From positions 24,995,034 through 25,059,033 of the forward strand of contig OY754979.1 of the NCBI GenBank assembly GCA_963576475.1: DNA of 64,000 bases. The letters are read 5' to 3'. Positions 1 to 11,100 of the stretch are shown one piece after another; position 1 is the stretch's first letter, and every line of letters starts with the position of its first letter. The notes below the pieces were generated by a model. It did no database searches, was not told where the DNA came from, and was given only the letters and a program-made list of their open reading frames with translations. The translations under genes and the position numbers were made by a program. This DNA comes from Molanna angustata. Lineage: Eukaryota > Arthropoda > Insecta > Trichoptera > Molannidae.

Positions 1-690
1 CAGCAAAAATGCATTTATTTTTTAATCCTTAACATATAATGAACGGTGAAAAGTATTACAATGTCAACCTTTTATTTAAAATTGTTTCTATTTAACTGAT
101 AATCAATTTTTTTAAAATGAATTACTAATTTGGAAATTTTATTTGTTTACTTTCTACAAAAATGTTATTTTTTTAATATGTATATTTTTCATGTACCTAA
201 TGTGCTTTCGATATATTTCAAGGTAAATCTTAGACCATAATTGAGTCTCGGTGAGTTTTAGGATTTAGTAGGACAGTTATGTAGTTGCACATACAAACTG
301 AAATCATAGAAATAAAATGTATTACCAGTTCAACTCTTTTATTTATTTTGTGTTGATCTACAAATCAAACTCTTTTGGGTTATGGTTTTCATTATGAATA
401 TTTTTTATTTCACCTATTTTGTGAATATGGAAGTTTAATTTTGCCCACTGATTAGGGCTAGTGGTAATTTTTTAGACTTGTCCCAGATGAAACTAATGTC
501 CTAGTTTTGATTCCTGTATTATATCTTGCAGACTGTATCAATATAACTATTTTATTTATTTTGTGAGAATGAATGTCTTATGGACTGTGCTAATTTATAG
601 CAGCTTATTATGAACTCCGTGTCTATTCTTATTATTCAATGTATGTACATTGTCTCATACACATATGAAATAATGCATTGATGTGAATGA
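1..690. other. AT-rich non-coding stretch
   Basis: No open frame with family resemblance, no terminal repeat and no SINE promoter box was recognised. It is ordinary AT-rich intergenic or intronic sequence. Confidence 0.5.
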
Positions 691-871
691 AGATAGAAAT
701 GTATGGCACGAGAGGAAAGTCTAGCGTTCAATTCTTACATACATACATACCATCACATCCCTTATGGGGTAAGCAGAGAGAACCGAGCGCCATACTTCTC
801 TATTTTTGCACATTCCTAGCTTCCATTACATCCATGCATTGTCTCATAAATGCTCGTCAATTTTACAAACT

Positions 872-1056
872 TCTTTTTTTTTTTAATAAAAATGAATATG
901 TCCTTGTTAAACAAGTACATATACATCTTCCTACGTTCCCTAAAATAAGCATAAATGCTTGTGCTATAGGTGAACGAAATCGGTCGAGGCAGGATTTGAA
1001 CTCGCGACCACTGGATTACTAGCCCAGCGTGCTAAGCGCTTTGCCATCGACCCATC
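872..1056 (-). mobile_element. SINE family A (tRNA-derived), full-length copy
   Basis: On the minus strand the element begins GATGGGTCGATGGCAAAGCG, followed by TTAGCACGCTGG (A-box region) and GAGTTCAAATCC (B box), so the head is tRNA-like. The body contains TTCACCTATAGCAC and ATATGTCCTTGTT-type sequence and ends in an A-rich tail (T-run at 872-884 on plus). Its body matches copies at 5799-5908, 20057-20222 and 30195-30362. It sits inside the RTE fragment. Confidence 0.8.
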
Positions 1057-1404
1057 TAAATATATTCTTATATTTCCTTCTTTCAAAATATCATTCACAT
1101 GGTCATGCCATCCTTTTCTGGGGCAGCCGCTGCTATTCACTCCATCTCTTACACCCATGTATATTTTTTTGTCAGTCGTTCATCATTCATTCTTTCAATA
1201 TGTCCAAACCGGTGACAGGAAAATTATTCGAAAAACAATTATTCGAATGCTCAATTTTACGAAAATCAATTTTACGAATGGCAATTATTCGAATCACATT
1301 TTTTCGAAAAACAATTTTCCGAACACACAATTATCAGAATTTACAATTGTTCGAATTTTTATGACGTCATGTTGGTAGTATTGTGAGAGGAATAAACCTT
1401 AGAT

Positions 1405-1530
1405 TTTTATTATAATATACTAGATGTCGTAGTTAGCCAATTTTGTATGAATCGAATACAAATGACTCACTTTTTGCACGGAGTACTACATCTATGTACA
1501 TGGTATATTATGTTTAGTAAAAATCTATGG
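1405..1530 (+). repeat. Repeat C, short copy
   Basis: It runs from TACTAGATGTCGTAGTTAGC to TTGCACGGAGTACTACATCT. The two ends are imperfect inverted repeats (TAGATGT at the left, ACATCTA at the right). Related sequence occurs at 10920-11100, 17500-17592 and 24417-24690. It is a probable small TIR element of unknown class. Confidence 0.55.
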
Positions 1531-1564
1531 AATAAACAACATGGCGACGCACCGCGCTGTCAGA

Positions 1565-1770
1565 TATCCTAGAATGTACACCTATTTTTTAAACCTAAAC
1601 CTACAAAACTTTGGTAAAAATAGGTTGGTTCGGTTTGTTTGTAGTTATAATTGCGACTGGCGTGAGCCAGTTGCATTACATATTTAAAAAAGTAACTATA
1701 ATATTAAAATAAAATAACTAATTGGTGTGAATACTAGATAAACATAAACTGGTGTACAAACCAGGCTATC
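1565..1770. repeat. MITE family G relative
   Basis: Shares AAACCTAAACCTACAAAACT, the AAAATAGGTTGGTT segment and GACTGGCGTGAGCCAGTTGC with the element at 43651-43873. Its ends are less well preserved than those of that copy. Confidence 0.6.
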
Positions 1771-2164
1771 CCGCGCTGTCAAACATCAGTTATTAAAAAT
1801 GTGCAAACATACGTACCCAACAATAATACAAATAATAGTCTTCATCGAATATATTTTACTGGCAACAAATATGTCAAAGGAGGCAACATAATGACACAAA
1901 AATATATTAAATTCGGTTAATTGGTTTTCCAACAAATGTTAGTTCGAATAATTTGCTTTCGGACAATTGTCATTCTGATAACTGATTTTCGAAAAATTGT
2001 TATTCGTACAATTGCGCATTCCAACAATTGTGTTTCGAAGAATTTTCATGTAATCGTCCAAACCACCTTGAGGAATTCACTTTCATTTTACTTATAATAC
2101 TCTTCTTTATCTTGCATTCTCTCCTTATGTCCTCATTTTTCACTCTATCATATCAATTCTTCAT

Positions 2165-2330
2165 TTCCCCAAATAGGAGATTGGCATGATGGTATGGTAT
2201 GTACATCGCAATTAATAATAATGAACACTTCCTTGCAAGTGGCAAGTTTATTGCCTTATGGCAATTTCTATCAACTAAGCAGTGTTTTCAGCCCAGAGAA
2301 GCAATTACTTCCTATATAAGAGATTTAATG
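2165..2330. mobile_element. RTE 3' tip (+) followed by SINE family B (-)
   Basis: 2165-2204 resembles the 3' tip of the RTE family (ATTGGCATGATGGTATGG). At 2206 a TTATTATTAATT-type tail begins a minus-strand SINE B, recognised by CTTGCAAGTGGC, TTTATTGCC-TATGGCAATTTC and the following block up to about 2320. The tRNA head of this SINE is missing. Confidence 0.55.
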
Positions 2331-3030
2331 TCTATATTTCCCAAATTCAGTTTTTACTCTCCTTCCAGCGGCTCCTAAATATTTCACTCATTCAATCCCT
2401 TATCTCACATACTTCTAGCAACATGAACGCTTGGCCGCCATGAACTTTTCTTCTGCAAATTAAAAACTTTTTGTGAATGAAAGGATCCATAGACCATGCT
2501 ATTGCTCTTTGAGATTTCAATGAGAATTTGGTAGACTTTTTATATAAATATTTCAAGAAACAAAGAAAAAATACAATATTTTCATTCTTTTCATATATAT
2601 TAATTAAAATGATACAGCTCAATTTGTTTTGCTTGACATTGAATCGAGTATTTATTGTTTTATCATGGTACTAGGTTTGCATTTATTTTTAAATCCTCCA
2701 TCCATCCTTCAAAACTTACAATAATTATTTATATTCATTTCAGTGAATCATAATTATTTATATTTGCCTATTTAAATCTGTGGTAATAAAATCATATTTA
2801 GTAAATTGAAATAAGTGGGTTAACGGAATTAATATCAATACTAAAATTTCATTAATGATTGACAATTATAGTGGGGCCAGTCTATGTGTGCATTTCGGGT
2901 AAGATGGTCTCTTTCCTTCATGGACAGATATATCGGCAACTAAGGAGATTGAGAAAAAAACATACTCGACTACCTGCATGCTGAGGTGTGGTAATTAAGG
3001 TGTTGTGTGTTAATCTATTACTATTACTAT
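2331..3030. other. AT-rich non-coding stretch
   Basis: No gene or repeat family was recognised. One short minus-strand open frame here lacks any family resemblance. Confidence 0.4.
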
Positions 3031-3035
3031 ATAGC

Positions 3036-3253
3036 CGACCGCCGTGGCACAGTTGGTAAACCGTTCGGTTTCTGTGCAGGCGTCCTGGGTTCTATTCCCA
3101 GCAGAGAAGAAATTTATTGAAATTAATTTAATTTCTCACGCAAACATTGCTTCTCTGGGCTGGAAACACTGGTTAGTTGGAAGAAATTGCCATACGGCAA
3201 TAAACTCGCCACCTGCGCAAGATGCAAGGAAGTGTTTATTATTATTATTATTA
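3036..3253 (+). mobile_element. SINE family B (tRNA-derived), full-length copy
   Basis: The tRNA-like head starts GCCGACCGCCGTGGCACAG, with an A box (TGGCACAGTTGG) and a B box (GGGTTCTATTCCC). The body has TTGGAAGAAATTGCC-TACGGCAATAAAC and ACCTGCGCAAGATGCAAGG, and the copy ends in a (TTA)n tail. It is the most complete of at least six copies in the window; the others are mostly 5'-truncated and on the minus strand (2206, 20290, 27763, 44440, 47625). Confidence 0.85.
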
Positions 3254-3404
3254 CCTCAGCATTCAGGTATGTTTTTTTATTTATCCAACGAAATTTCCAA
3301 TTTTTAAAGATAACAATTAAATGGTTTAAAATGTCCCATAAATGTTTTGTTGATAGTGAGACGCAAGTAAGTAGAAAAGATGCGGGGGTTCAAACGCATT
3401 CATA

Positions 3405-4162
3405 CGCTGGCCGCGTATTTACCTTTCCGTGTTGAATAGGAGGCAAGTATTGTCTCGAATTAGGCACTAGTTTGTTGCGCTAATGCACTTAAAAACTCGT
3501 GTTGAATTCAAGGCAATTAATTATTGAATATGGAACATATATAGCCATGAGGCTTGCGCGCTATTTTATTTCGTCTGTCACATTTGTATTTTGTTCACAG
3601 ATTATAATATATGGTAGTAATCAGTAATTTTGATTAAGTCTTAGTAATATGGAAATTAAAATTGATAGGTATTTTGGACAATTTTAAAATTGTAAATTAC
3701 GAAGGAGACAAGGATAATTACCAATGTAAAATTCGATGCTCTACATCTTGTGAAGGTAATTATGATGCAAAGTGTGATTATTTCATTGAATAATTCATGA
3801 ATATCAATCTCATACAAAAAAAATTGTCAACGAATTTTTATGATATAATGTAGATTTTGTGTAGATTAATCTATTAAAACAAAAACAATCATACTCAAAA
3901 AATGCCTCTAACACAGCCTTGTAACGCTCAATCGATACGCATGGTAAAATTTATAAACATGTGTACGAATGAAAGACGCGTGCCTTGAATTGAACACGTA
4001 TTAGCAGGAACGGTTTGCTTTGTTAAACCATGTGCATTTGGAGGACACGTGCGTTGAATTCAACACGAGTTTTTAAGTGCATTAGCGCAATAAACCAGTG
4101 CCTAATTAGAAGCAGTACTTGCCTCCTAATCAACACGGAATGATAAATTCGCACGCTGGCCT
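3405..4162. mobile_element. MITE-like element with about 90-bp inverted ends
   Basis: The left end (about 3410-3510) and the right end (about 4046-4160, reversed) share CCGTGTTGAATAGGAGGCAA, AATTAGGCACT-GTTT, TTGCGCTAATGCACTT and AAACTCGTGTTGAATTCAA. The interior is AT-rich and non-coding. No clear target duplication was identified. Confidence 0.65.
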
Positions 4163-5225
4163 CACTATAATGTCATTTATTAACTGAAAATAAATTACAT
4201 TGTTTGAGTATAGATAAACTTTTTTTGTGTTCAAATGAATACTTAAAGAAGCATTATTTGTAACTTCACACTAAACTCTAAATAATGCATTAATTCATTT
4301 CAGTGTACATTATAACATAACATTCTATGTTAGAGACCTTGTGGAAATTCATCTTAAATATATAAAAACAACATCACTTTGTATTTCCACAAACGAGCGA
4401 AAATAAACAAAGTGATGTTGTTTTAATATTTTTTAAACTTCTATAAGTTCGACTCGTTAAAACATTATAAATTCCTTTACGACAGATTTTTGAAATGTAC
4501 TTATTATACAAATCTTATGTTGTTTTCTGTGTATTGTAATGTATGCCTGTGTGGAGTTTTATACTGTATTTTTATTTAATGATCTACTAGATTTTAAATG
4601 TATCGTTTTTATCATATTTCGAAATTTAGTTTGTAACATTGTTTACTGTAAGATATAAAATAGTAATGTACGGTTTTTTAAATCTCGGTTTATCACAATT
4701 TCGATTAGTTCCTATAACTTTGTTATTTGAATATTGCAAGGTCTGAATAATTCACCGTTTGTTTATGGATCTCAATTATATGATTTTTTTACGATACATA
4801 TATATTAATTTTTCAAAAATAGAATTGATTCCCTTTACCTGTCATATAATGTCATAATCTCTATTATGGATGTCAATAAGTAATCGTTTTATAGTTGACA
4901 TTTTTTTTTTATTTTGAACATATTGTTGAAATATTCTTTTTTTTAAGATAATAATGTCACATTCCCCGCATTTTTTTCTCCGTTTAAATTTTTTAGAATT
5001 TTTGAAAATCTTGGAACTTTTCTTTGCTGTTATAATGTGTATTTTCTCTGTATACTGAAAATGTAAAAAAAGTATTGTAAATCTATGTATTTAAATTATT
5101 TGAAAAAAATAAATGTAACTTAAAAAGTTTATACTTTTTATATTTTAAATAATGATTCTTTGCTCGTTGATAAACGTTTATACCAGAAAAAACTAATGTT
5201 CGTATTTAGAATCAAATCTGACTAC
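4163..5225. other. AT-rich non-coding stretch with one perfect hairpin
   Basis: There is no gene. AAAACAACATCACTTTGT at 4365-4382 is perfectly repeated in inverse orientation at 4407-4424, an 18-bp stem around a 24-base loop. Confidence 0.5.
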
Positions 5226-5227
5226 AT

Positions 5228-6746
5228 TAAAATGGCATAGACCCGGTATTTAATTTGGCCCTCAAGAGTTTAACTCAAGTTTAATAAAAATATTGGGTCT
5301 TACAGTTACCTAATCTTCCCTTAAATATGTCACTAAACAACAAGGGGTCCAGATAGTTAAAAGTGACAGCTGAAATTTTGGCGGTTGAAGCACGCTTGAT
5401 GACAAATCAAGGAAAGTAAGTACACTTTTTTGATAAATCTCGCCAAATTTGGATCAGCGTACGCTTAACGTCAGAACAAAAAATAAGTAAGGCTGCAAAT
5501 ATTTAACTAAAAGTTTCAGGCAGATCGGGTAACTTAGTCTTGATTTAAGTATTGTTTCTAGTCTATTATCGCTAGGCGGCACACTAATCGACATACTCTT
5601 TAGTGTTATTCACATTTTAAAATAGAAATTTGGAAAATATAACGAATAATTTCATCATATTTATGAATACCCATGTGAATACGTTTGTAGATATTATAAA
5701 AGAGCTAGTTTTTTTAACAACTTTCCGCTCCTTAAATGCACAAATATCAATAATAAAATAATTTATAAAGATTTTTCTTCATATTATTTACATGGGTCAA
5801 TCCTGCCTCGACCAATTTTGTTCACCTATAGCAGCTTTATTTAGGGAATGTAGGAAGATGTATATGTACTTGTTTAACAAGGACATATTCATTTAAAAAA
5901 AAAAAATTATTCCAAGATATAACGAAATATAAACATGCAGATCAAAATCAAATTTGATTTATGATAGATGACAGTTGTCTTAAAACACCGCTAAACTACC
6001 TTGGACAGGCGTGCAAGCGTTGTGTAAAATTTGTATGAGAGATACACAGCCGTTAACCAACTGATCTGCTACACAGAGTTTATTGGTAACTTTTTATGCC
6101 TACACGGGTGTTAAACGGTTGCGTAACTTTTACAACACGTTTATTAGTAAGACTGTTAATATATAAGTGGTTCATGTATTTAATATTCATTTCCTTTTTT
6201 CTTACATAAATGATAATGTATTGCCTGACAACAAATGAAACAAACTGTCATATTGAAACATCAGACACGCATTTTAAAACTTTATTTTTGCAATGTTTTT
6301 CGTCCCACTTTCTAAAATGATCCATAATGTTTCTAAAAATTCCGTGTATTCCGAAATGTTCCACATAAGATATAATTTCACCACCATCTCTTAAAAAAAT
6401 ATGTATACATACATTTTGTCATTACAATGATTGATTTTAATAAAAAAAATTGATATGTATAAAAATTGAAAATGTACCATGTTATGTAATGAAACAAATA
6501 AAACAATGCAGTATTATAATAATATTTAGTCACAGCATTGCCTCAGGTATTATTTAAGGTTATTTAACAATTTGACAGATGCGTATTAGACAATAACCAC
6601 AGAAAACAAAATATATCTATAGTTGAAGATTGCCGTAATTGACGTTTCATTTTGCACTGTAATACCCAAATGAAATTTAATCTCCTAAAATTTTAACTTG
6701 GATTACTAAAACCAACGATTTCAGGGTCAACTCAAATACCGGGCCA
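5228..6746. repeat. Possible TIR element carrying a SINE
   Basis: The sequence around ACCCGGTATTTAATTTG (5239) is an imperfect inverse match of CAACTCAAATACCGGGCCATAG (6728-6748, reversed). The ends are short and imperfect, so this is tentative. A SINE A copy lies inside. Confidence 0.25.
5799..5908 (+). mobile_element. SINE family A, 5'-truncated
   Basis: It starts within the tRNA-like head near CAATCCTGCCTCGACC and continues through TTCACCTATAGCAG, TTTAGGGAATGTAGGAAG and ACAAGGACATATTCA into a run of A residues. Confidence 0.75.
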
Positions 6747-6749
6747 TAG

Positions 6750-8170
6750 TTAATTTAAATATGTTATTTGTGTATCTTATTTATTACATATATTCTATCA
6801 AGAGTGCTGGAATAATATATATATATAGTAAAATTGTTTACCTACTTGTATATTATCACAAAATGTTTTGTAAAACATATACATATTTATTGTCATTCAT
6901 TCATTGCTAAATTTTCCAGTAATTCACAAAACCAACATATTTTGTGTTTTTCTATTGAAATTATATTTAACAATTTGATTCATTTACAGTGTAAATTGCG
7001 ATTTTACATAATCCAGACATATGTACATAAAATTTTCTAATGTTAGTACAAATAAGTGATTGCATTAATGGTTTGTTAGGTATATTGCAAGGAGATTCAA
7101 TATGGCTTATGTGTTCCATCTCCGTACATAGTTACCATAACAACTATTGCAATTGTCATGTACTACAAATATTACTACTGCATATTTTGTGAAACTTGAG
7201 ATTCTTTGTTGGAAAAGAAGAAAAAATGTGCAATTTTAATACCTTTGAATAACATTTCCTATGCATAATATTTATTTCCATGTATTGTTGATTCATCTGT
7301 ATCCAATACTGGTTCATCCTGGCATAATGGCCAAGCTTGAATAATGTACCTATATAGATAATTAAACAAATTCAACAAATAATTATTGTGTTTTATCTAT
7401 ATTCTATTGAGGTTTTCTTTTCAAAGATAGATAATCAATATTTTTTTCATATTAATCTCAAAGATTTTTTACAGCAAAGCCTTTCATCTTTTCTTCTACT
7501 CTCCTTGTAGATGCTACAACCCATATTGTGGCGCAGATTCTCTAGATACTCCTGGTAATGTTATTATATATAAATAACGAAGTTGAAGCCAAGTTAGACG
7601 AAATGATTCTTCTGGTGCTATCAAGCAGTGACACCTGTGGTCCACTAAATGTTTGATAGTAACAACTATTTCTCAATGGATGGAAGTTTTTTTTAGAAAA
7701 TAGTCTGAAAAGACAAATCACAATAGAGTTGAGATGCAAACTTACTTTATATTCACAAGTCAATTATATAAATGAAAACCCATACATTCTAACATCATGA
7801 CATATATAGTTGTCACCAAATATCTGGAGCCATTTCGCCGAGAAGATGTATATACCAACGAAATAAAAACACAAATTCTCGTTCTCAAGTCAGTGGTATT
7901 TTTTTTCTTGGTATATTTACCTAATGTGAAAAAATACCAAGTTTTTTAATGATATATGGGAACATACTAAGAAAACACGCATATATTTATAATATAATTG
8001 TTATGTATATAGTAAGAAAGAGCGTGGAAAATGAATTAAACAACAGATAAACAAAATAATATGGTGGGGGAGAAAGAATGTGCCGTGAATAAGAAATGGA
8101 ATAATATGAAATTGTTTATATGTACTGGATAAACAGAATAATAATGATCATCTTTGCAGAAAAGTCATAT
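6750..8170. other. AT-rich non-coding stretch
   Basis: Several frames of 60-75 codons exist but all are of AT-biased random composition. No gene or repeat family was recognised. Confidence 0.45.
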
Positions 8171-8173
8171 TAA

Positions 8174-9219
8174 ACACATAATAAGCTCCTGCTGAAAAGA
8201 ATGTCCTTAAAAAATAATCAGCTGTCATGTCCCTGAAAAGCCTAAGGTGGGCGGAGGAGTCTTTTCGGAGCAATTAAATATTAACATTTCTTTCAGGTTG
8301 CCGGACCACTGTAGTGTTTTTCAAGCAGAGATCTTGGCAATCCAGGAAGCAGTAGAATGGATACAAGGCAATGCAGTATCAAACAGCATTGTCCGTATTC
8401 TCACAGACAGCCAAGCGGCTATTAAAGCCTTAAAAGGCGTAAGTACTACTTCTAGAGTGGCCCTGAACTGCCGCAACATCTTAAATGGGGCAGCGGAGCG
8501 GTTCAATCTACAAATCATGTGGGTGCCGGGTCACAGTAATATAGCGGGGAATTGTAGGGCAGACGAACTTGCCAGAGCAGGTACCCTGTTATCTCTAGAC
8601 AATATCAAACACAGACCTGGAGTCCCCATGGCAACATGTAAACTCCGGGTCAGTGAGAAAATTATTGCTTGTGCTGACCAAAGGTGGTCTGAGGAGAGCA
8701 CATGCTCCATTGCCAGACAAACATGGCCAAAATATGATCTCAGAAGAACCAGAGAAATACTCTCGTTCAGAAGAGACTCACTCGCCAGAGTCATATCAGT
8801 ATTAACGGGACACTGGGTTATAGGAAAGCATGCCAGAAGGCTAGGGCTGGAGGCATACGATTACTGCAGAGCATGCCAAGACGAGGAGGAGGAGGAGACG
8901 GTGGTCCACTTCCTCTGTCACTGTCCTGCTCTCTCTAGAATTAGGAGAAGCTCCTTGGGAAGTTTCTTCTATGATGATTTAATTGACATAGCGTCGGCCG
9001 ACATTGCAGACATTATGACATTCATTTGCCGCTCAGGCTGGTTCAAGGGGGATGAGTGAGTGGGAGGACAGCCCCAATGTGGTATCACAAAGGGCCAATC
9101 GGCCTAAGTGTGTTCTCCTCAAGAACTGCCACCCGCAAAAAAAAAAAAAAACACATAATAAGCTCCTGCTGAAAAGAATGTCCTTAAAAAATAATCAGCT
9201 GTCATGTCCCTGAAAAGCC
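8174..9219 (+). mobile_element. 5'-truncated LINE with about 68-bp target duplication
   Basis: The insertion (about 8243-9150) is bounded by near-identical copies of one sequence at about 8174-8242 and 9151-9219 (starting ACACATAATAAGCTCCTGCT, ending CCCTGAAAAGCC). It holds the last part of a LINE ORF, a short 3' UTR (GGGAGGACAGCCCCAATG to AACTGCCACCCGC) and an A-run of 15 or so bases, as expected for target-primed reverse transcription. The same 3' UTR recurs at about 39674-39778. The unusually good match of the flanks suggests a young insertion. Confidence 0.85.
8247..9059 (+). pseudogene. LINE ORF2 C-terminus: RNase H domain and zinc-knuckle tail
   Basis: This is a fragment of a non-LTR retrotransposon polyprotein. 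It keeps most of an RNase H fold: FQAEILAIQEAVEW (Glu region), ILTDSQAA (Asp), then WVPGHSNIAGNCRADELAR (His/Asp motif). A C-terminal CRAC-ETVVHFLCHC cysteine/histidine motif follows. The reverse transcriptase and endonuclease domains are absent because of 5' truncation. Element sequence begins just after the left target duplication, within the RNase H domain, so the ATG at 8247 is incidental. The combination of RNase H and CCHC tail suggests the R1/LOA/I group; the precise clade is not settled. The frame is open to the stop at 9057-9059. Confidence 0.85.
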
Positions 9220-9269
9220 AAGTATATTCAAGGCAAAAATAATATATAATTGAAAAGATCTTACCAACC

Positions 9270-9475
9270 TGCGGCCTTACTCTCCACTGCAAATCCGATC
9301 CCAATACGATCAGATTCGCTAAGAACCTACCTTTGTAATGGAGAATGAACGCGGTAGGTAGGTATGTTTTAATAGTAATAGTCGTTCATTTGAATATACG
9401 CAGACGACAGATAGGTAAGTTCTAAATGAAAATTTGAAATCGGGATTGGATTCGAGTTTCAAGAGTAAGGCTACT
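9270..9475. repeat. Imperfect palindromic repeat
   Basis: The left side (GGCCTTACTCT, AATCCGATCCCAATA, AGAACCTACCT) and the right side read in reverse (GCCTTACTCTTGAAA, AATCCAATCCCGATT, AGAACTTACCT) match imperfectly. It looks like a small foldback element. There is no gene. Confidence 0.4.
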
Positions 9476-9618
9476 GAGCTGATCCTGTACTGGAGCTGTA
9501 AATGAAACAGCACTGTCACTCAACTACTTTTGAATCTTAAAAATTTAAAAAAATACTTATAATCACCCTGTAGATCTGTAAAACTCAATTTTTACTACTA
9601 TACTAAATAAAGATTCCA

Positions 9619-10045
9619 GTACACAATGGCCCATGCACGGTCGCGCGCCACGGCAGGCCATCAACGCCTGTCAGCGAAAAGGTGTTCACATAATGGTCCA
9701 TGGCTCATTACTGCATAGCGAGGCACTGACGATGGACGTCGAAGTAATCTCGACCGCGGAAATTTATTTGTTCCAGATTGATACAACCACTAAAAAAAAA
9801 TAAAAAATGCACTAATTTGAAGGTCACTACCCCGTCGCGCGGTCGGTGACAAACTGAACAATGGGCCACTGTGTGAACACCACCGGCCATATCACGCCAC
9901 GATCCCTTTGAAGTGTGCCCAAAAAACCAACAACGTGGCCATTGCGCGCCACGACGCATGGTCCACTGCCATTTGTACGCCATGAGACACAATTAGCCCG
10001 TTTACACAATGGCGATGGTCGTCGACCACTGTGTACTCGCAGCTT
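9619..10045. repeat. GC-rich repeat with internal inverted and direct subrepeats
   Basis: It is strikingly richer in G and C than its surroundings. Motifs such as ACAATGGCCCATGCACGG, ATAATGGTCCATGG, ACAATGGGCCACTGTGTGAA, GTGGCCATTGCGCGCCACG and ACACAATGGCGATGG recur in both orientations. The ends (CACAATGG... and ...CCACTGTGTA) are inverted. The open frames on both strands are by-products of this composition. It is probably the subterminal part of a DNA transposon. Confidence 0.5.
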
Positions 10046-10099
10046 AAGATATTTTGTTTTCTATATAAAACATGTAAGTATGTATGTCAGGATAGGATA

Positions 10100-10800
10100 G
10101 TATGGAGGTCAGTCTTATTTCCTACCCAGAATATGAAAACAGGATGATGGTATGTATATATATTTGGAGATTAAGTATCAAACTATTAAGTCCCCGTAGA
10201 TATTGTGTAGTGTATACTGCCTTACAAATCTTATGAAACAATGTGGTCACGAAATTCAATTTTTATAAAAATTGTGAAAAAAAGTTTGAGATATAGTACT
10301 GCTACAATGCTGATAATTTTTATAGAAAATTAAACTACTTTTGGGGTGTTTATTTTTTTTCAATATTTTCAAAAACTTTGGAAATACAGGCAGACATAAA
10401 TTTATCGTAAAAAGATATGTTTTTTTTAATAAAAAATGTTTGAGAAACTCTGGAATATTTTTGAAAAAACAATTTTGAGATTTTGTATTTCTATATATTT
10501 ATACCAATTTTCAGGGTTCTAGCTTATTTGGTTTTTGAGATATATGGAAAAATAAAGTAAAAATTCAAAAACTGATAGATAACCCCTGACTGAAACAAGA
10601 ATTCTGAGTGAAAGTTTTATAGGACTAAATTCTATATTTTCTGAAATTTTAAGCTCTGTGTATTCAGTGGATCATAAGTTATAAAGGGGGGGGGACACAC
10701 AGACACTAAACATTCTACTCCGAATTCTGAGTAAGTCCATATATAGAACATATATACTGCGAAGCCTCTGGAAAAACCATGAAAAATATCTTGGCTTGAT
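10100..10800 (+). repeat. Repeat D (contains an RTE 3' tip)
   Basis: The segment from CCTACCCAGAATATGAAAAC, through GATGGTATGTAT and TTTGGAGATTAAG, to CCGAATTCTGAGTAAG and GCGAAGCCTCTGG is present in reverse orientation at about 45940-46490. A G-run at about 10685-10694 corresponds to a C-run there. No coding capacity was found. Confidence 0.6.
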
Positions 10801-10919
10801 CACAGATTAGGCTTGATACTTTGTTAAAATTTTCTCGAAAAATCGACCGTTGGAATATCTATGTACAAAGACCATAGAAAAGAGATGACAAAAACTATGG
10901 ATGTGCTTGTATGGAACAT

Positions 10920-11100
10920 AGATTTTCATATTATAATATACGATGTCGCAGTTAGCAAATTTTGTATGGGAAGGTGGGCAGAAAACATCGTTTTTCTATA
11001 GAGAATAACGACTAAAGTGAATTGTTTTCGGATTTATTTGTCGAAAAAACACTGTTCATTAAGATTTAGAGAACAGCAGGCTGATCGAGGCTGATTTTGT
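10920..11100 (+). repeat. Repeat C copy
   Basis: ACGATGTCGCAGTTAGCAAA, TTTTCTATAGAGAATAACG and GAATTGTTTTCGGATTTATT match, in reverse orientation, the right flank of the Harbinger element at 24500-24690. Confidence 0.55.

Larger units (their letters stand above)
1211..2055. mobile_element. Foldback-type element with CGAA-rich repeat arms, 9-bp target duplication
   Basis: The element is bounded by GTCCAAACC at 1202-1210 and again at 2056-2064. Its left arm (about 1213-1370) and right arm (about 1915-2045) are inverted and each consists of degenerate units of about 20 bases of the type ACAATTATTCGAA. Between the arms lie a shortened copy of repeat C (about 1405-1530) and a relative of the MITE found in an mRpL39 intron (about 1565-1770). 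There is no coding capacity, so this is a non-autonomous DNA element. The superfamily is not recognised. Confidence 0.7.
738..2110 (-). mobile_element. RTE-like LINE 3' fragment, split by two nested insertions
   Basis: Read on the minus strand, 1210-1057 and 866-738 encode the C-terminal end of a reverse-transcriptase ORF: a RERL-TKK stretch, a GRPRKGWHDHV-like segment, then the closing W-S-AYP block. A (GTAT)n tail follows at the low-coordinate end (about 740-755), as in many other fragments in this window. The ORF is interrupted by a SINE at about 872-1056 and by a foldback element at 1211-2055. The target sequence resumes at 2056, where the minus strand continues into an upstream RWFGH-like coding remnant. 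Frameshifts make it a dead fragment. Assignment to RTE rests on the stop codon lying next to a microsatellite tail and is not certain. Confidence 0.7.

Noticed and set aside
3036..3110. Possible tRNA gene
   Set aside because: A and B boxes are present but the acceptor and anticodon stems do not pair properly, and the sequence continues into a SINE body with a (TTA)n tail.
5228..6746. Firm call of a TIR transposon
   Set aside because: Only about 16 imperfect terminal bases match and no target duplication was seen, so it is listed as tentative only.
9708..10100. Open frames on both strands in the GC-rich repeat
   Set aside because: They follow the repeat composition and have no family resemblance.
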